Of a stretch of 13,236 nt of DNA, positions 6,097-13,236 are shown piece after piece. The stretch spans positions 1 to 13,236 of the forward strand of contig CACZNW010000122.1 of assembly GCA_902782595.1 (NCBI GenBank). Direction: 5' to 3'. Within the stretch, counting starts at the first letter, position 1. Each line of letters starts with the position of its first letter. The notes beneath the pieces are model-generated. The model was not told the origin of the DNA, did no database searches, and saw only the letters and a program-made list of their open reading frames with translations. This DNA is from an uncultured Methanobrevibacter sp. GTDB taxonomy: Archaea > Methanobacteriota > Methanobacteria > Methanobacteriales > Methanobacteriaceae. Made by a program: the position numbers and the translations under genes.

Positions 6097-8355
6097 ATGT
6101 CATTATCTAAAAAAATGCTGAGAGATATTAAAATCAATAAGACACAGTTTATTGCAATATTTCTAATGGCATTTTTAGGTATTTTTGCTTACTGCGGAAT
6201 ATACGCCGAGTATTATGGGCTTGAACAGACTTCTAATCAGTATTATGCAGATACCAACATGGCTGATGCTTGGATTCACAATGACCATTTTGATGATTCG
6301 TCAGTCAGTAAAATAAATGAATTTTCAACACAGTCCGACAGACAGAAGGTAGTAAAATCAACGGCAAATATGGAAAATAAACCTGATATAACGCTGCACT
6401 TCACAGAAAAGGGAACGATTTCCAAATTTTATTCAGTGGAGGGTGAAGATTTCAATCCTGACGATGATTCCGGGGTCTGGCTTGATAAACGTTTTTCAGA
6501 TGAGCGAAATTTAAAAGTTGGAGACAAAATTACTTTTGAGTTTGACAACAATACCGTCAAAAAGGAGATTAAGGGAATAGGTTATTCTCCGGAATATATT
6601 TATGAAACTTCTCCAAGTTCTCTGACACCTGATTTTTCACAAATGGGATTTGCCTATCTGTCAAGTAAGGCATATCCTGAGGATCTGGAATACAATACTC
6701 TGCTTGTTAAATATAATATCTCAGATAAGGAATTTAAGGAAAAACTGCAGGGCTCTGTTGATTATTTGTCATTGACCAAAAAACATGATCAGTTAAGCGT
6801 TTCTAAGTTTTCAGATGAAATGGTGCAGCATAAAATGATTGGAGATGTTTTTCCGATTGTATTTATTCTTGTGACATTTTTAACGTTGCTTACAACAATG
6901 AATAGGATTGTTACTCATCAGAGAACTCAGATAGGAATTTTAAAAGCGGTTGGTTTTAATGATAGCAGGATAATTCTGCATTATCTGTCTTATTCGTTCT
7001 GGCCGGTTTTGGCAGGGGCTGTTTTGGGCTTAATAACCGGACCCGTAATTATTCCACGAATGTTTTATCCGTCAATGGCAACCAATTACAGCATGCCAAG
7101 ATGGTATCCCGGTTTTGATATGAGTTTCATTTATATTGCTTTGTCAATGGTTATACTGTCGGTTTTTGTTACATATCTTTCATGCAGAAGAATTTCAAAG
7201 GAAAATCCTGCCAGTGCAATGAGACCGAAAGCACCCAACATGTCTTCAAACAGTATTGTTGAAAAATCACGGCTCTGGAAGCATTTAAGTTTTAACTTCA
7301 GATGGAATTGGAGGGATGCAAGAAGAAATAAATTCAGAGCATTCATGGCAATTGTCGGAGTAATGGGATGTGTTGCACTTTTAATTGCAGCATTTGGTAT
7401 GAATGACAGTTTGGATGAGCTGAAATCATGGGAATATGATAATATCAGTCATTATGAATCAAAACTCCAGCTTTCAAATGAGGCAAATCCTTTGGAGTTG
7501 TACTATATCTTAAACGAAACTGACGGCAGTTTTATAATGCAGCAATCGATTGAAATTAAGGCCAAGGGTTTGGAAGACACGGTAGGACTTTTGGTAACGA
7601 ATAATACTGACCTGATTTCATACACCGACAGCAATAAAAATCCGATTGAAATTGATGAAGGGGTTGTTTCGATTTCAAGAAAACTTGCAGACACATTCAA
7701 TTTAAGTATTGGAGATAATGTAAGGTGGCATATTGTTGGAAGTGATGAGTGGGTTACCTCAAAAATTGGTCAGATTCATGCAGAACCGATTTCACAGGGT
7801 TTAATAATGTCTCCGGATACTTTGGAAGATCAGGGTTTGAATTTCACTCCCACCAATATTTTAACCGATGAAAAATTCGGTGAAAACTTTGATTCAATCA
7901 AATCGGTTACAAGCAAAAATAAAATGGAAGAAAGCTGGGACCTTATTACAACTGCAGTAATGATGATGGTATATGTCGTCACAGTTGTGGCGGTTGCGCT
8001 GGCCATTCTGGTTTTATATAATCTGCAAATTTTATCATTCACCGAAATGGAAAGGGAAATTGCAACACTGAAGGTTTTAGGTTTCAAAACCAATTTTTTA
8101 AGAAAACTGCTATTGACTCAAAACATTATTTTCACGACAATAGGATTTATTTTGGGAATTCCTTTAGGTTTTTACTTCATGACACTGATGATGGGTGCTG
8201 CAGGTGATTCACTTTATTATGTTCCGTCTCTGACTTGGGGAAATATATTGTTGTGTGCAGTAATAACATTTACAGTATCTATAGGCGTTAATCTGGTATT
8301 TTCAGATAAGATTAGGGATTTGGATATGGTGGAAGCACTAAAAGATGTTGAATAG
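6097..8355 (+). CDS. FtsX-like ABC transporter permease, two-domain
   Basis: The 752-residue membrane protein has eight probable transmembrane helices near residues 18-38, 249-268, 297-320, 343-363, 414-434, 619-643, 671-697 and 713-735. They form two equivalent halves: one helix, a soluble extracytoplasmic domain (about 40-248 and 436-618), then three helices. Each half carries the FtsX coupling motif after its second helix: RTQIGILKAVGF (276-287) and REIATLKVLGF (653-663). This is the layout of MacB/FtsX-superfamily permeases that work with LolD-type ATPases, and the preceding gene fits that role. The Asp/Ser/Asn-rich soluble domains probably bind an external ligand or peptide, which cannot be named. 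Relatives are common in gut Firmicutes, so transfer is possible but not demonstrated. The frame is intact. Confidence 0.88.
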   Translation: MSLSKKMLRDIKINKTQFIAIFLMAFLGIFAYCGIYAEYYGLEQTSNQYYADTNMADAWIHNDHFDDSSVSKINEFSTQSDRQKVVKSTANMENKPDITLHFTEKGTISKFYSVEGEDFNPDDDSGVWLDKRFSDERNLKVGDKITFEFDNNTVKKEIKGIGYSPEYIYETSPSSLTPDFSQMGFAYLSSKAYPEDLEYNTLLVKYNISDKEFKEKLQGSVDYLSLTKKHDQLSVSKFSDEMVQHKMIGDVFPIVFILVTFLTLLTTMNRIVTHQRTQIGILKAVGFNDSRIILHYLSYSFWPVLAGAVLGLITGPVIIPRMFYPSMATNYSMPRWYPGFDMSFIYIALSMVILSVFVTYLSCRRISKENPASAMRPKAPNMSSNSIVEKSRLWKHLSFNFRWNWRDARRNKFRAFMAIVGVMGCVALLIAAFGMNDSLDELKSWEYDNISHYESKLQLSNEANPLELYYILNETDGSFIMQQSIEIKAKGLEDTVGLLVTNNTDLISYTDSNKNPIEIDEGVVSISRKLADTFNLSIGDNVRWHIVGSDEWVTSKIGQIHAEPISQGLIMSPDTLEDQGLNFTPTNILTDEKFGENFDSIKSVTSKNKMEESWDLITTAVMMMVYVVTVVAVALAILVLYNLQILSFTEMEREIATLKVLGFKTNFLRKLLLTQNIIFTTIGFILGIPLGFYFMTLMMGAAGDSLYYVPSLTWGNILLCAVITFTVSIGVNLVFSDKIRDLDMVEALKDVE

Positions 8356-8408
8356 TAGAGTATTTTGAATTTGATATTTTTGGAAATATTATAATTATTT
8401 TTTAAATT

Positions 8409-8467
8409 AACATATCACAATATCATGATATGATAACATTTAAATACATAAACATATCATAATATGT
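8409..8467 (+). promoter_or_regulatory. Promoter with flanking operator repeats of the cadC-cadA operon
   Basis: The probable TATA box is ATTTAAATAC at 8438-8447, which would start transcription near 8467. It is bracketed by two copies of a 16-base repeat, AACATATCACAATATC (8409-8424) and AACATATCATAATATG (8451-8466), matching at 14 positions. The left copy begins an inverted repeat, CATATCA (8411-8417) and TGATATG (8426-8432), and overlaps the perfect palindrome ATATCATGATAT (8420-8431). The right copy is itself a palindrome, ACATAT-CATA-ATATGT (8452-8467). ArsR/SmtB repressors bind such A/T-rich inverted repeats, so these are likely the operator sites of the product of the next gene. Confidence 0.7.
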
Positions 8468-8482
8468 AAATATATAATATAT

Positions 8483-8487
8483 GTGAT
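8483..8487 (+). promoter_or_regulatory. Ribosome binding site that sets the cadC start
   Basis: GTGAT matches the core of the GGTGAT site used by neighbouring genes and lies four bases before ATG 8492. Upstream in-frame GTG 8483 and ATG 8486 overlap this motif and so are unlikely starts. Confidence 0.6.
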
Positions 8488-8491
8488 GGAA

Positions 8492-8866
8492 ATGAAAAGC
8501 AATAATCTTGAAAACCAAAATGACGATATGTGTGAAATATACGACTCTCATGAGGATGTTGTCGGTCGTGTAAAAGAACGCATACCAGATGAAGCAGAAT
8601 TCATCGAATTATCCGAATTCTTTAAAATATTTGGAAATCCGACAAGATTAAAAATTATTTCCCTGCTGAGTGTAGAAGATTTATGTGTATGTGATATTTG
8701 TGAAGCACTTGAGTTAAATCAGACAACTGTTTCAAACCAGTTAAGAATATTGCGTGCAAATAACATCGTAAAATATCAAAAAGAAGGAAAAATGGCAAGA
8801 TATTCTCTTACAGACCTTCATATTGAGATGATATACAAAGTAGGTTTGGAACATATATTAGAATAA
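8492..8866 (+). CDS. cadC: CadC-like ArsR/SmtB metal-responsive repressor
   Basis: The 124-residue winged-helix protein should repress the operon until Cd, Pb or Zn binds. NPTRLKIISLL (49-59) opens the HTH domain, TTVSNQLRILRANN (78-91) is the recognition helix region, and the wing is KYQKEGKMARYS. The alpha-3 metal motif is DLCVCD, with C65 and C67 (plus C70 in the following helix). With C14 in DMCEIYD they reproduce the N-terminal/alpha-3 thiolate site of CadC. The alpha-5 zinc site is also complete: D108, H110, H121, E124. The residue equivalent to the second N-terminal Cys of staphylococcal CadC is Asp18; that Cys is reported as dispensable there. An ArsR arsenic sensor is the alternative, but the efflux ATPase 18 bases downstream favours Cd/Zn/Pb. 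Repeats around the promoter suggest autoregulation. Confidence 0.88.
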   Translation: MKSNNLENQNDDMCEIYDSHEDVVGRVKERIPDEAEFIELSEFFKIFGNPTRLKIISLLSVEDLCVCDICEALELNQTTVSNQLRILRANNIVKYQKEGKMARYSLTDLHIEMIYKVGLEHILE

Positions 8867-8884
8867 TTTTTAATTGGTGATAAA

Positions 8885-11233
8885 ATGGTGGAAAATAGAT
8901 GTTATGATGCCGATTGTGAAGACAATAATTGTTACAATCCAAAGCATTACAATTACATTTGTTTTAACCCTGAATGTGAAGACACTCACTGTAATGATTC
9001 CAATCATTATGATAAACAACTGTTAAGAGATTACCAAAAGAATACAGACTTAAGTGTACACGACCATAGAGAAGAAATTGACTATGATGAAGATGTGAAT
9101 ATAAATCTCTGTGCCTGTCCGGATTGTGAAGATGATGATCACGACCATGGACACGAGCATGATCACTCTCACAATCACGGGCATGACCATGGGCACGAGC
9201 ATAATCACGACCATGAGCATAACCATTCTCACGAAGATGCTGAATTCAGTCTTTGTGCATGTCCTGATTGTGGAGATGATGAAGATGACCACGGTCACGA
9301 CCATGGCCATGACCACGGACATGGAGATGGAGATTTATTTGCTGAAGGAAAACCTCTGATTGCAAACAGACCGGTACAAATCATTCTTGCAAGTGGAATT
9401 CTTTTTGTTTTAGGGCATATTTTTGAATTGTTGTCGTTCACCCCAACTGTTATCACTGTTACTTATATGATTGGAGCAGTAATTGCAGGTTATGAAATAG
9501 CTATTTTAGCTTATAAATCCTTAATCAAGAGACACACAATTGGCCCGGCAATGCTGGTATGTATCGCCTGTCTTGCATCGTTTATTATAGGACATCCCGA
9601 AGAAGGTGCTGCCGTTACTTTCCTTTATTATATTGCAGAATTTTTAGAAGACTATGCTGAAGACAGAGCTAAACGTTCAATCAAATCATTGGTTGAAATC
9701 GCTCCGGATACTGCAAGAGTTAAAGTAGGAGACAAGGAAGAAGTTAGAAATGTTGACGAAGTAAATATTGGGGATGTCGTTATTGTAAAACCTGGTGATA
9801 AAATTCCTTTGGACGGGGAGGTCATTTCAGGATCCTCTTCCGTAAACCAGGCATCCATTACTGGTGAAAGTGTTCCGGTTTTAAAGCAAGTCGGAGATAA
9901 TGTCTTTTCCGGAACAGTTAATGAAGATGGATACATGGAAATCAGAGTAACTACAGCTGCCAAGGATTCCGTTATCTCAAAAATAGTAACTTTGGTAAAA
10001 AGATCTCAACTTAACCGTTCTGAAACCGAAACTCTGGTTGAACGGGTAGCAAAATATTATACTCCTATAATGATGATTGCAGCTATTTGTGTTGCATTGA
10101 TCCCGCCGTTATTATTTGGTTTCGATTTAACTGATTGGGTTTACAAGGCTCTTTCACTTTTAGTAATTTCATGTCCTTGTGCGTTTTTAATTTCAACTCC
10201 TGTCGGAATGGTTTCCGCCATTACCTCTGCAACTCGAAACGGAGTTATTATTAAAGGAAGTACTTATGTTGAAGAAATGCGTAATGTTAAGGCAGTTATC
10301 TTTGATAAAACCGGTACTTTAACTGAAGGAAAACTTGAAGTAAGTGAAGTTAAAGTCCTGGATGATGATTATTCAGAGGCAGATATTGTTAAAATAGCCG
10401 CATCTCTCGAATACGAATCTTCCCACCCTATTGCACAGGCTGTTGTTAATTATGCAGATGAAAATGAGATAATCTTTGATACCATCGAAGACTTTAAAAA
10501 TGTTCCTGGTAAGGGAATTGTCGCCACAATTAACGGTGAGCAGTATTATGCCGCTAACGAATCACTGATTGAAGGCAGTTCATTTGATATTTCAAGAGAT
10601 GAAATCAACCGGTACTCCAGTGAAGGTAAAACTCTAATATTCGTTGGTAATTCTCAAAAAGTATTGGGAATTATAACAGTGTCTGATAAAATCAGAGACA
10701 ATGCCGCAGAAGTTATTGCCGATTTAAAAGAGCAGGGTATAAAAACAATCATGCTTACTGGTGACAATAAAAGAGCTGCTGAAAATGTGGCTTCTGAAAT
10801 CGGTATAGATTATGTATTTGCTGATTTAATGCCTGAAGATAAACTGAATTTGCTTGATGCAATAAGAAATAAATTTGGTGATGTGGTCATGATTGGAGAC
10901 GGTATAAATGATGCTCCTGCTCTGGCACGTGCAAATATAGGTATTGCAATGGGTGCTGCAGGATCTGATGTGGCTATCGAAACAGCAGATGTCGCATTGA
11001 TGCAGGACGATATTTCAAAACTCCCGTATCTTTTTGCTTTAAGTCATAAAACAATGGGCATCATTAAGCAAAACATTTCTGTTGCTATTGCGGTTAAGTT
11101 ATTATGTGTTGTACTTGCAATCGCAGGTATTATTACATTAATGATGTCAGTCGGTTTCGGTGATTTGGGATTAACAATACTTGTTATCTTAAATTCCTTT
11201 AGAATTGGAATGGTGAAAGATCCGCTGTTCTAA
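8885..11233 (+). CDS. cadA: P1B-2-type Zn/Cd/Pb-exporting ATPase with Cys/His-rich N-terminus
   Basis: The 782-residue pump uses ATP to export soft divalent cations across the cytoplasmic membrane. The core is complete: TGES (326-329), transmembrane CPC (430-432) in SCPCAFLISTP, DKTGT (474-478) with the phosphorylated D474, HP (514-515), TGDN (625-628), GDGINDAP (671-678), and the Zn/Cd signature K738 plus D760 in the last two helices. The N-terminus is unusual. There is no GMTCxxC-type HMA domain. Residues 6-41 place C, C, C, H, C, C, C, H exactly five apart. Two LCACPDC modules (75-81 and 123-129) each precede a tract with His at every second position (86-116 and 136-146). This tail probably buffers or delivers metal. 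GGTGAT three bases before the ATG fixes the start. It is co-transcribed with cadC. Confidence 0.95.
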   Translation: MVENRCYDADCEDNNCYNPKHYNYICFNPECEDTHCNDSNHYDKQLLRDYQKNTDLSVHDHREEIDYDEDVNINLCACPDCEDDDHDHGHEHDHSHNHGHDHGHEHNHDHEHNHSHEDAEFSLCACPDCGDDEDDHGHDHGHDHGHGDGDLFAEGKPLIANRPVQIILASGILFVLGHIFELLSFTPTVITVTYMIGAVIAGYEIAILAYKSLIKRHTIGPAMLVCIACLASFIIGHPEEGAAVTFLYYIAEFLEDYAEDRAKRSIKSLVEIAPDTARVKVGDKEEVRNVDEVNIGDVVIVKPGDKIPLDGEVISGSSSVNQASITGESVPVLKQVGDNVFSGTVNEDGYMEIRVTTAAKDSVISKIVTLVKRSQLNRSETETLVERVAKYYTPIMMIAAICVALIPPLLFGFDLTDWVYKALSLLVISCPCAFLISTPVGMVSAITSATRNGVIIKGSTYVEEMRNVKAVIFDKTGTLTEGKLEVSEVKVLDDDYSEADIVKIAASLEYESSHPIAQAVVNYADENEIIFDTIEDFKNVPGKGIVATINGEQYYAANESLIEGSSFDISRDEINRYSSEGKTLIFVGNSQKVLGIITVSDKIRDNAAEVIADLKEQGIKTIMLTGDNKRAAENVASEIGIDYVFADLMPEDKLNLLDAIRNKFGDVVMIGDGINDAPALARANIGIAMGAAGSDVAIETADVALMQDDISKLPYLFALSHKTMGIIKQNISVAIAVKLLCVVLAIAGIITLMMSVGFGDLGLTILVILNSFRIGMVKDPLF
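9107..9322 (+). repeat. Tandem Cys-module/His-tract repeat inside cadA
   Basis: Two units are visible. Unit one codes LCACPDC, an acidic DD(D) linker and 16 alternating histidines; unit two codes LCACPDC, an acidic linker and 6 alternating histidines. The DNA is a run of near-identical CAT/CAC hexamers (such as GACCAT, GGGCAT, GAGCAT), which makes it prone to length change by slippage. The difference in tract length between the units fits that view. Confidence 0.85.
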
Positions 11234-11238
11234 TTTTA

Positions 11239-11263
11239 TTTTTTTTCTTTTTAAGTTTTTTTT
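11239..11263 (+). terminator. T-rich terminator of the cadC-cadA operon
   Basis: Two runs of eight T (11239-11246 and 11256-11263) with a five-T run between begin five bases after the cadA stop. Archaeal RNA polymerase terminates at such U-tracts without needing a hairpin. None is obvious here. Confidence 0.7.
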
Positions 11264-11358
11264 CTATTAAAAATTATTTATAGTGCTTTTTCTTATTCAT
11301 ATAGAAAAGATAAATTGTATAATTTAATTTTAAAGAATCAGAAAATTATCGAACAATT

Positions 11359-11407
11359 AAAAAAATAAAAGAGAAATCTCTATAATTAGTATGCTATAAA
11401 GAGCATA
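11359..11407 (-). terminator. Terminator of the ABC importer operon
   Basis: Downstream of the last importer gene on the minus strand come a hairpin with arms TATGCT and AGCATA (11407-11402 and 11395-11390), then a second with AGAGA and TCTCT (11381-11370 overall). The second is followed at once by TTTTATTTTTTT (11370-11359). The hairpin plus T-tract resembles an intrinsic terminator and faces the cadA terminator. Confidence 0.65.
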
Positions 11408-11415
11408 TTTTAATT

Positions 11416-12030
11416 TTAGAGATTATTGATTTCATCAAATTTTAAGATATCGTCACAAAATACTTCAAGCAGTTCCGGGTCGTGGCTTACTGCGAGTATT
11501 CCAATGTTATTGGATTTGCAGTGATTGATGAGTGCTTCCCATATCTGTACCTGTGTAACGGCATCAAGCATGGTGGAAATTTCATCGGCAACAATGAATT
11601 TTGTTTTAGGATTGAGAGCTCTCAATATACTGAAACGCTGCAGTTCTCCACCGGAAAGCTCACTTGGCCAGCGTGTTAACCAACTGTCCTTAAGACCAAA
11701 TGTATCTTTTAATTCCTGACTGACCTTCCATGATTCATCTAATACCTTTTCCATTTTCCATTTTGGATTCATGGTCTTTTCAGGGTGCTGAAATATTAAC
11801 TGGACAGGGTAGAAATCCTTATCTGGGATTGGTTTTCCGTCCAGAGTCACTTCTCCGGTATAGTTGCTGATATAACCTGAAAGTATTTTGCACAGGGTTG
11901 ATTTTCCGCTTCCACTGTCTCCCATCAGACCGATTATCTGATTGCTTTCAACGGATATTGATGCATCATTTAATATGTGCCTGTTTTTGTTATATGAAAA
12001 AGAAATGTTGTTTGCTTTAAGCTCCATCAT
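11416..12030 (-). CDS. Peptide/nickel-type ABC transporter ATPase, OppF/DppF-like
   Basis: The 204-residue ATPase is the second nucleotide-binding subunit of an Opp/Dpp/Nik-type importer. Landmarks are Walker A GDSGSGKS (37-44), Q-loop QHPEKTMNP (81-89) typical of this group, signature LSGGE (125-129), Walker B FIVADE (145-150) and switch His H183. It ends soon after H183 and lacks the C-terminal oligopeptide-binding extension seen in many OppF/DppF proteins and in its upstream partner, which makes it compact like NikE-type subunits. Its start overlaps the end of the upstream ATPase gene by 14 bases, so translation is coupled. ATG codons at 12030 and 12027 are both possible; GGGGGC just upstream could serve either. 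It is the last gene before the terminator. Confidence 0.88.
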   Translation of the reverse strand: MMELKANNISFSYNKNRHILNDASISVESNQIIGLMGDSGSGKSTLCKILSGYISNYTGEVTLDGKPIPDKDFYPVQLIFQHPEKTMNPKWKMEKVLDESWKVSQELKDTFGLKDSWLTRWPSELSGGELQRFSILRALNPKTKFIVADEISTMLDAVTQVQIWEALINHCKSNNIGILAVSHDPELLEVFCDDILKFDEINNL

Positions 12031-12964
12031 TTGCCCCCTTGAAATTAAAACATCTAATCATTGCACCATCATATTCTTCAAGATTCGGTTTTTCCTTTCC
12101 ACATCTTTCTGTGCGTATCGCACAATTTTCATAATACGGACATCCCGGAACTTCATCCAACGGCTGAACACCTTCAGTTAATTTAAAACCGTTTCTTGGA
12201 AGAGAGTTAATTAATGCTTTGGTGTAAGGGTGCAATACATTATCGGCATTCTTGAAGTTTTCCACATTATTTATTTCTATTACATATCCTGAATAGAATA
12301 TTGCAATCCTATCTGCTGTTTTTAAAGCCACGTCAATTTCGTGGGTAATCAGCAGTACTCCTTTGCCATGTTCCTTTAAATTTTTTATGTCTTCAATGGT
12401 TTCCTCAACACTTTTCGCATCAAGACCTGGTGTAGGTTCATCTGCAATTAATAAATCAGGATTGCCTATTAATGCTGTGGATAATAATACTTTTCTGGCC
12501 ATTCCTCCGGAAAGCTCAAAGGGATATAAATCATCCACACTTTCATCCAATCCGTATCTGGCGAAGATTTCTCTTTGCACTATCTTTTTTTCGTCATGTT
12601 CTTTTTCGTTTTTACATTCTCCGATGGCCTGTTCCGATACTTTCATAAGGGGGTCTAAGAAATTAACGGATTGAGGAATTAAACAAATTTCCTTACCTCT
12701 TAATTTCTCCTTCAAGTCCTGGTCTAGGACTTGTCCTTTATATTTGATTTTTCCGGTAACATTTGCATTGTAAGGCAGAATGCCTAAGATTGAATGAGCT
12801 AAAAGACTTTTACCTGAACCGCTGGAACCTAATATTGCGACAATCTCGCTTTCATTAATATCAATTGTCAAATCGGATATTACCTTGGAATCATGTCTGT
12901 TCAGGCCCTGAACATATTGTGTAAATGATATTGACAGATTGTTCACTTCTAATAATTCTTTCAT
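12017..12964 (-). CDS. Peptide/nickel-type ABC transporter ATPase, OppD/DppD-like
   Basis: This 315-residue subunit has Walker A GSSGSGKS (46-53), signature LSGGM (151-155), Walker B LLIADE (171-176), switch His H208, and the C-terminal region of the Opp/Dpp/Nik group: HPYTKAL (245-251) followed by PGCPYYENC (273-281), C288 and C305. Those four cysteines match the metal/Fe-S-like cluster seen at the end of many OppD/DppD proteins. LSGGM in place of the usual LSGGQ is a small departure. The ATG at 12964 is preferred over the one at 12976 because GGTGAT (12973-12968) lies three bases before it, and the upstream ATG overlaps that site. It ends inside the OppF-like gene. In a methanogen, nickel is a plausible substrate, but peptides are equally possible from sequence. 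Confidence 0.9.
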   Translation of the reverse strand: MKELLEVNNLSISFTQYVQGLNRHDSKVISDLTIDINESEIVAILGSSGSGKSLLAHSILGILPYNANVTGKIKYKGQVLDQDLKEKLRGKEICLIPQSVNFLDPLMKVSEQAIGECKNEKEHDEKKIVQREIFARYGLDESVDDLYPFELSGGMARKVLLSTALIGNPDLLIADEPTPGLDAKSVEETIEDIKNLKEHGKGVLLITHEIDVALKTADRIAIFYSGYVIEINNVENFKNADNVLHPYTKALINSLPRNGFKLTEGVQPLDEVPGCPYYENCAIRTERCGKEKPNLEEYDGAMIRCFNFKGANDGA

Positions 12965-12967
12965 AAA

Positions 12968-12973
12968 ATCACC
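12968..12973 (-). promoter_or_regulatory. Ribosome binding site that sets the OppD-like start
   Basis: GGTGAT reads on the minus strand, three bases before ATG 12964. The same motif and spacing precede the oxidoreductase and cadA genes. It rules against the in-frame ATG at 12976, which would overlap it. Confidence 0.65.
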
Positions 12974-12977
12974 CATT

Positions 12978-13236
12978 CTATTTATTCGCCTCTGAAGGAT
13001 CGTATAGTCGTTTTAAATTATCTCCTATAATATCAAACAGCAGTACGACTATCAGTAATGCTACACCAGGGAAGAATGCAAGCCACCATGCACCCATTGC
13101 AAGGTATGTCATTGATTCAGATAAGATTATACCGATTGCAGGTTCGTGCGGTGATAAACCGAATCCTAAAAATGTTACACTTGATTCGTGCATGATTGCA
13201 TGTGGGAATACAAGCAATGTTCCTACAAATATCTGG
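12978..13236 (-). CDS. Peptide/nickel-type ABC transporter permease, DppC/NikC-like, C-terminal fragment
   Basis: The last 85 codons of a membrane subunit are visible; the gene continues past the right edge, so no start should be assigned here. The segment SSVTFLGFGLSPHEPAIG, then WWLAFFPGVALLIVVLLFDIIGDNL and LYDPSE, is the conserved ending of DppC/OppC/NikC permeases: a coupling loop, a final membrane helix (about 25 residues) and a short tail. These permeases pair with a DppB-type partner and use the two ATPases encoded downstream. The stop lies 13 bases before the preferred start of the next gene. Two PH motifs (FPHAIMHE and SPHEP) flank the segment. Metal transport is conceivable but not shown. 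Confidence 0.85.
   Translation of the reverse strand, partial: QIFVGTLLVFPHAIMHESSVTFLGFGLSPHEPAIGIILSESMTYLAMGAWWLAFFPGVALLIVVLLFDIIGDNLKRLYDPSEANK

Noticed and set aside
8400..8482. A CRISPR-like repeat from the recurring ACATATCA motifs
   Set aside because: Only two copies, palindromic, A/T-rich and placed around a TATA box before an ArsR gene; they fit operators.
9050..9359. Two further long open frames (one per strand) over the His-rich region of cadA
   Set aside because: They are by-products of the CAT/CAC repeat read in other frames and give low-complexity Met/Val/Thr-rich or Met/Ile/Thr-rich sequences with no ribosome binding site.
12978..13217. A complete 79-residue protein starting at a TTG
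   Set aside because: The frame stays open to the window edge and matches only the end of DppC-type permeases, so it is a partial gene.

Overview
The window looks like chromosome from an AT-rich methanogenic archaeon of the Methanobacteriales, most likely Methanobrevibacter or a close relative. The support is an archaeal-type FAD synthetase (ribL), archaeal TldD, PyrI, HisA and ArgC proteins, TATA-box promoters with T-rich terminators, and a recurring GGTGAT ribosome binding site placed three bases before several start codons. The species assignment is inference.

Layout. (1) 1-211, minus: N-terminus of tldD. (2) 212-626: a gene-free stretch with a structured element resembling the right end/omega-RNA of an IS200/IS605 (TnpB-type) transposon, followed by a possible coding remnant. 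(3) 627-1832, plus: a GMC-type FAD oxidoreductase carrying a ferredoxin-like CxxCxxCxxxCP motif. (4) 1838-5065, minus: a compact operon hisA-ribL-argC-flavodoxin-pyrI, which mixes histidine, flavin, arginine and pyrimidine functions with gaps of 4-20 bases. (5) 5198-8355, plus: an ABC ATPase and an FtsX-type permease, separated by 194 bases that contain a second promoter. (6) 8492-11233, plus: a metal-resistance operon of a CadC-like ArsR/SmtB repressor and a P1B-2-type Zn/Cd/Pb efflux ATPase. Inverted and direct repeats flank the operon's TATA box. (7) 11416-13236, minus: part of a peptide/nickel-type ABC importer (two ATPases and the end of a permease), convergent with the metal operon.

The most distinctive item is the N-terminus of the P1B ATPase. 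It has no canonical heavy-metal-associated (HMA) domain. Instead it has eight Cys/His residues spaced exactly five apart (C6, C11, C16, H21, C26, C31, C36, H41). After these come two copies of an LCACPDC module, each followed by a tract with histidine at every second residue (16 and 6 histidines). The partner repressor keeps the CadC thiolate and alpha-5 metal sites but has Asp in place of the second N-terminal Cys. Together they form a self-contained metal sensing and export unit with an unusual metal-binding tail. I saw no CRISPR array, rRNA, tRNA or intact insertion sequence.
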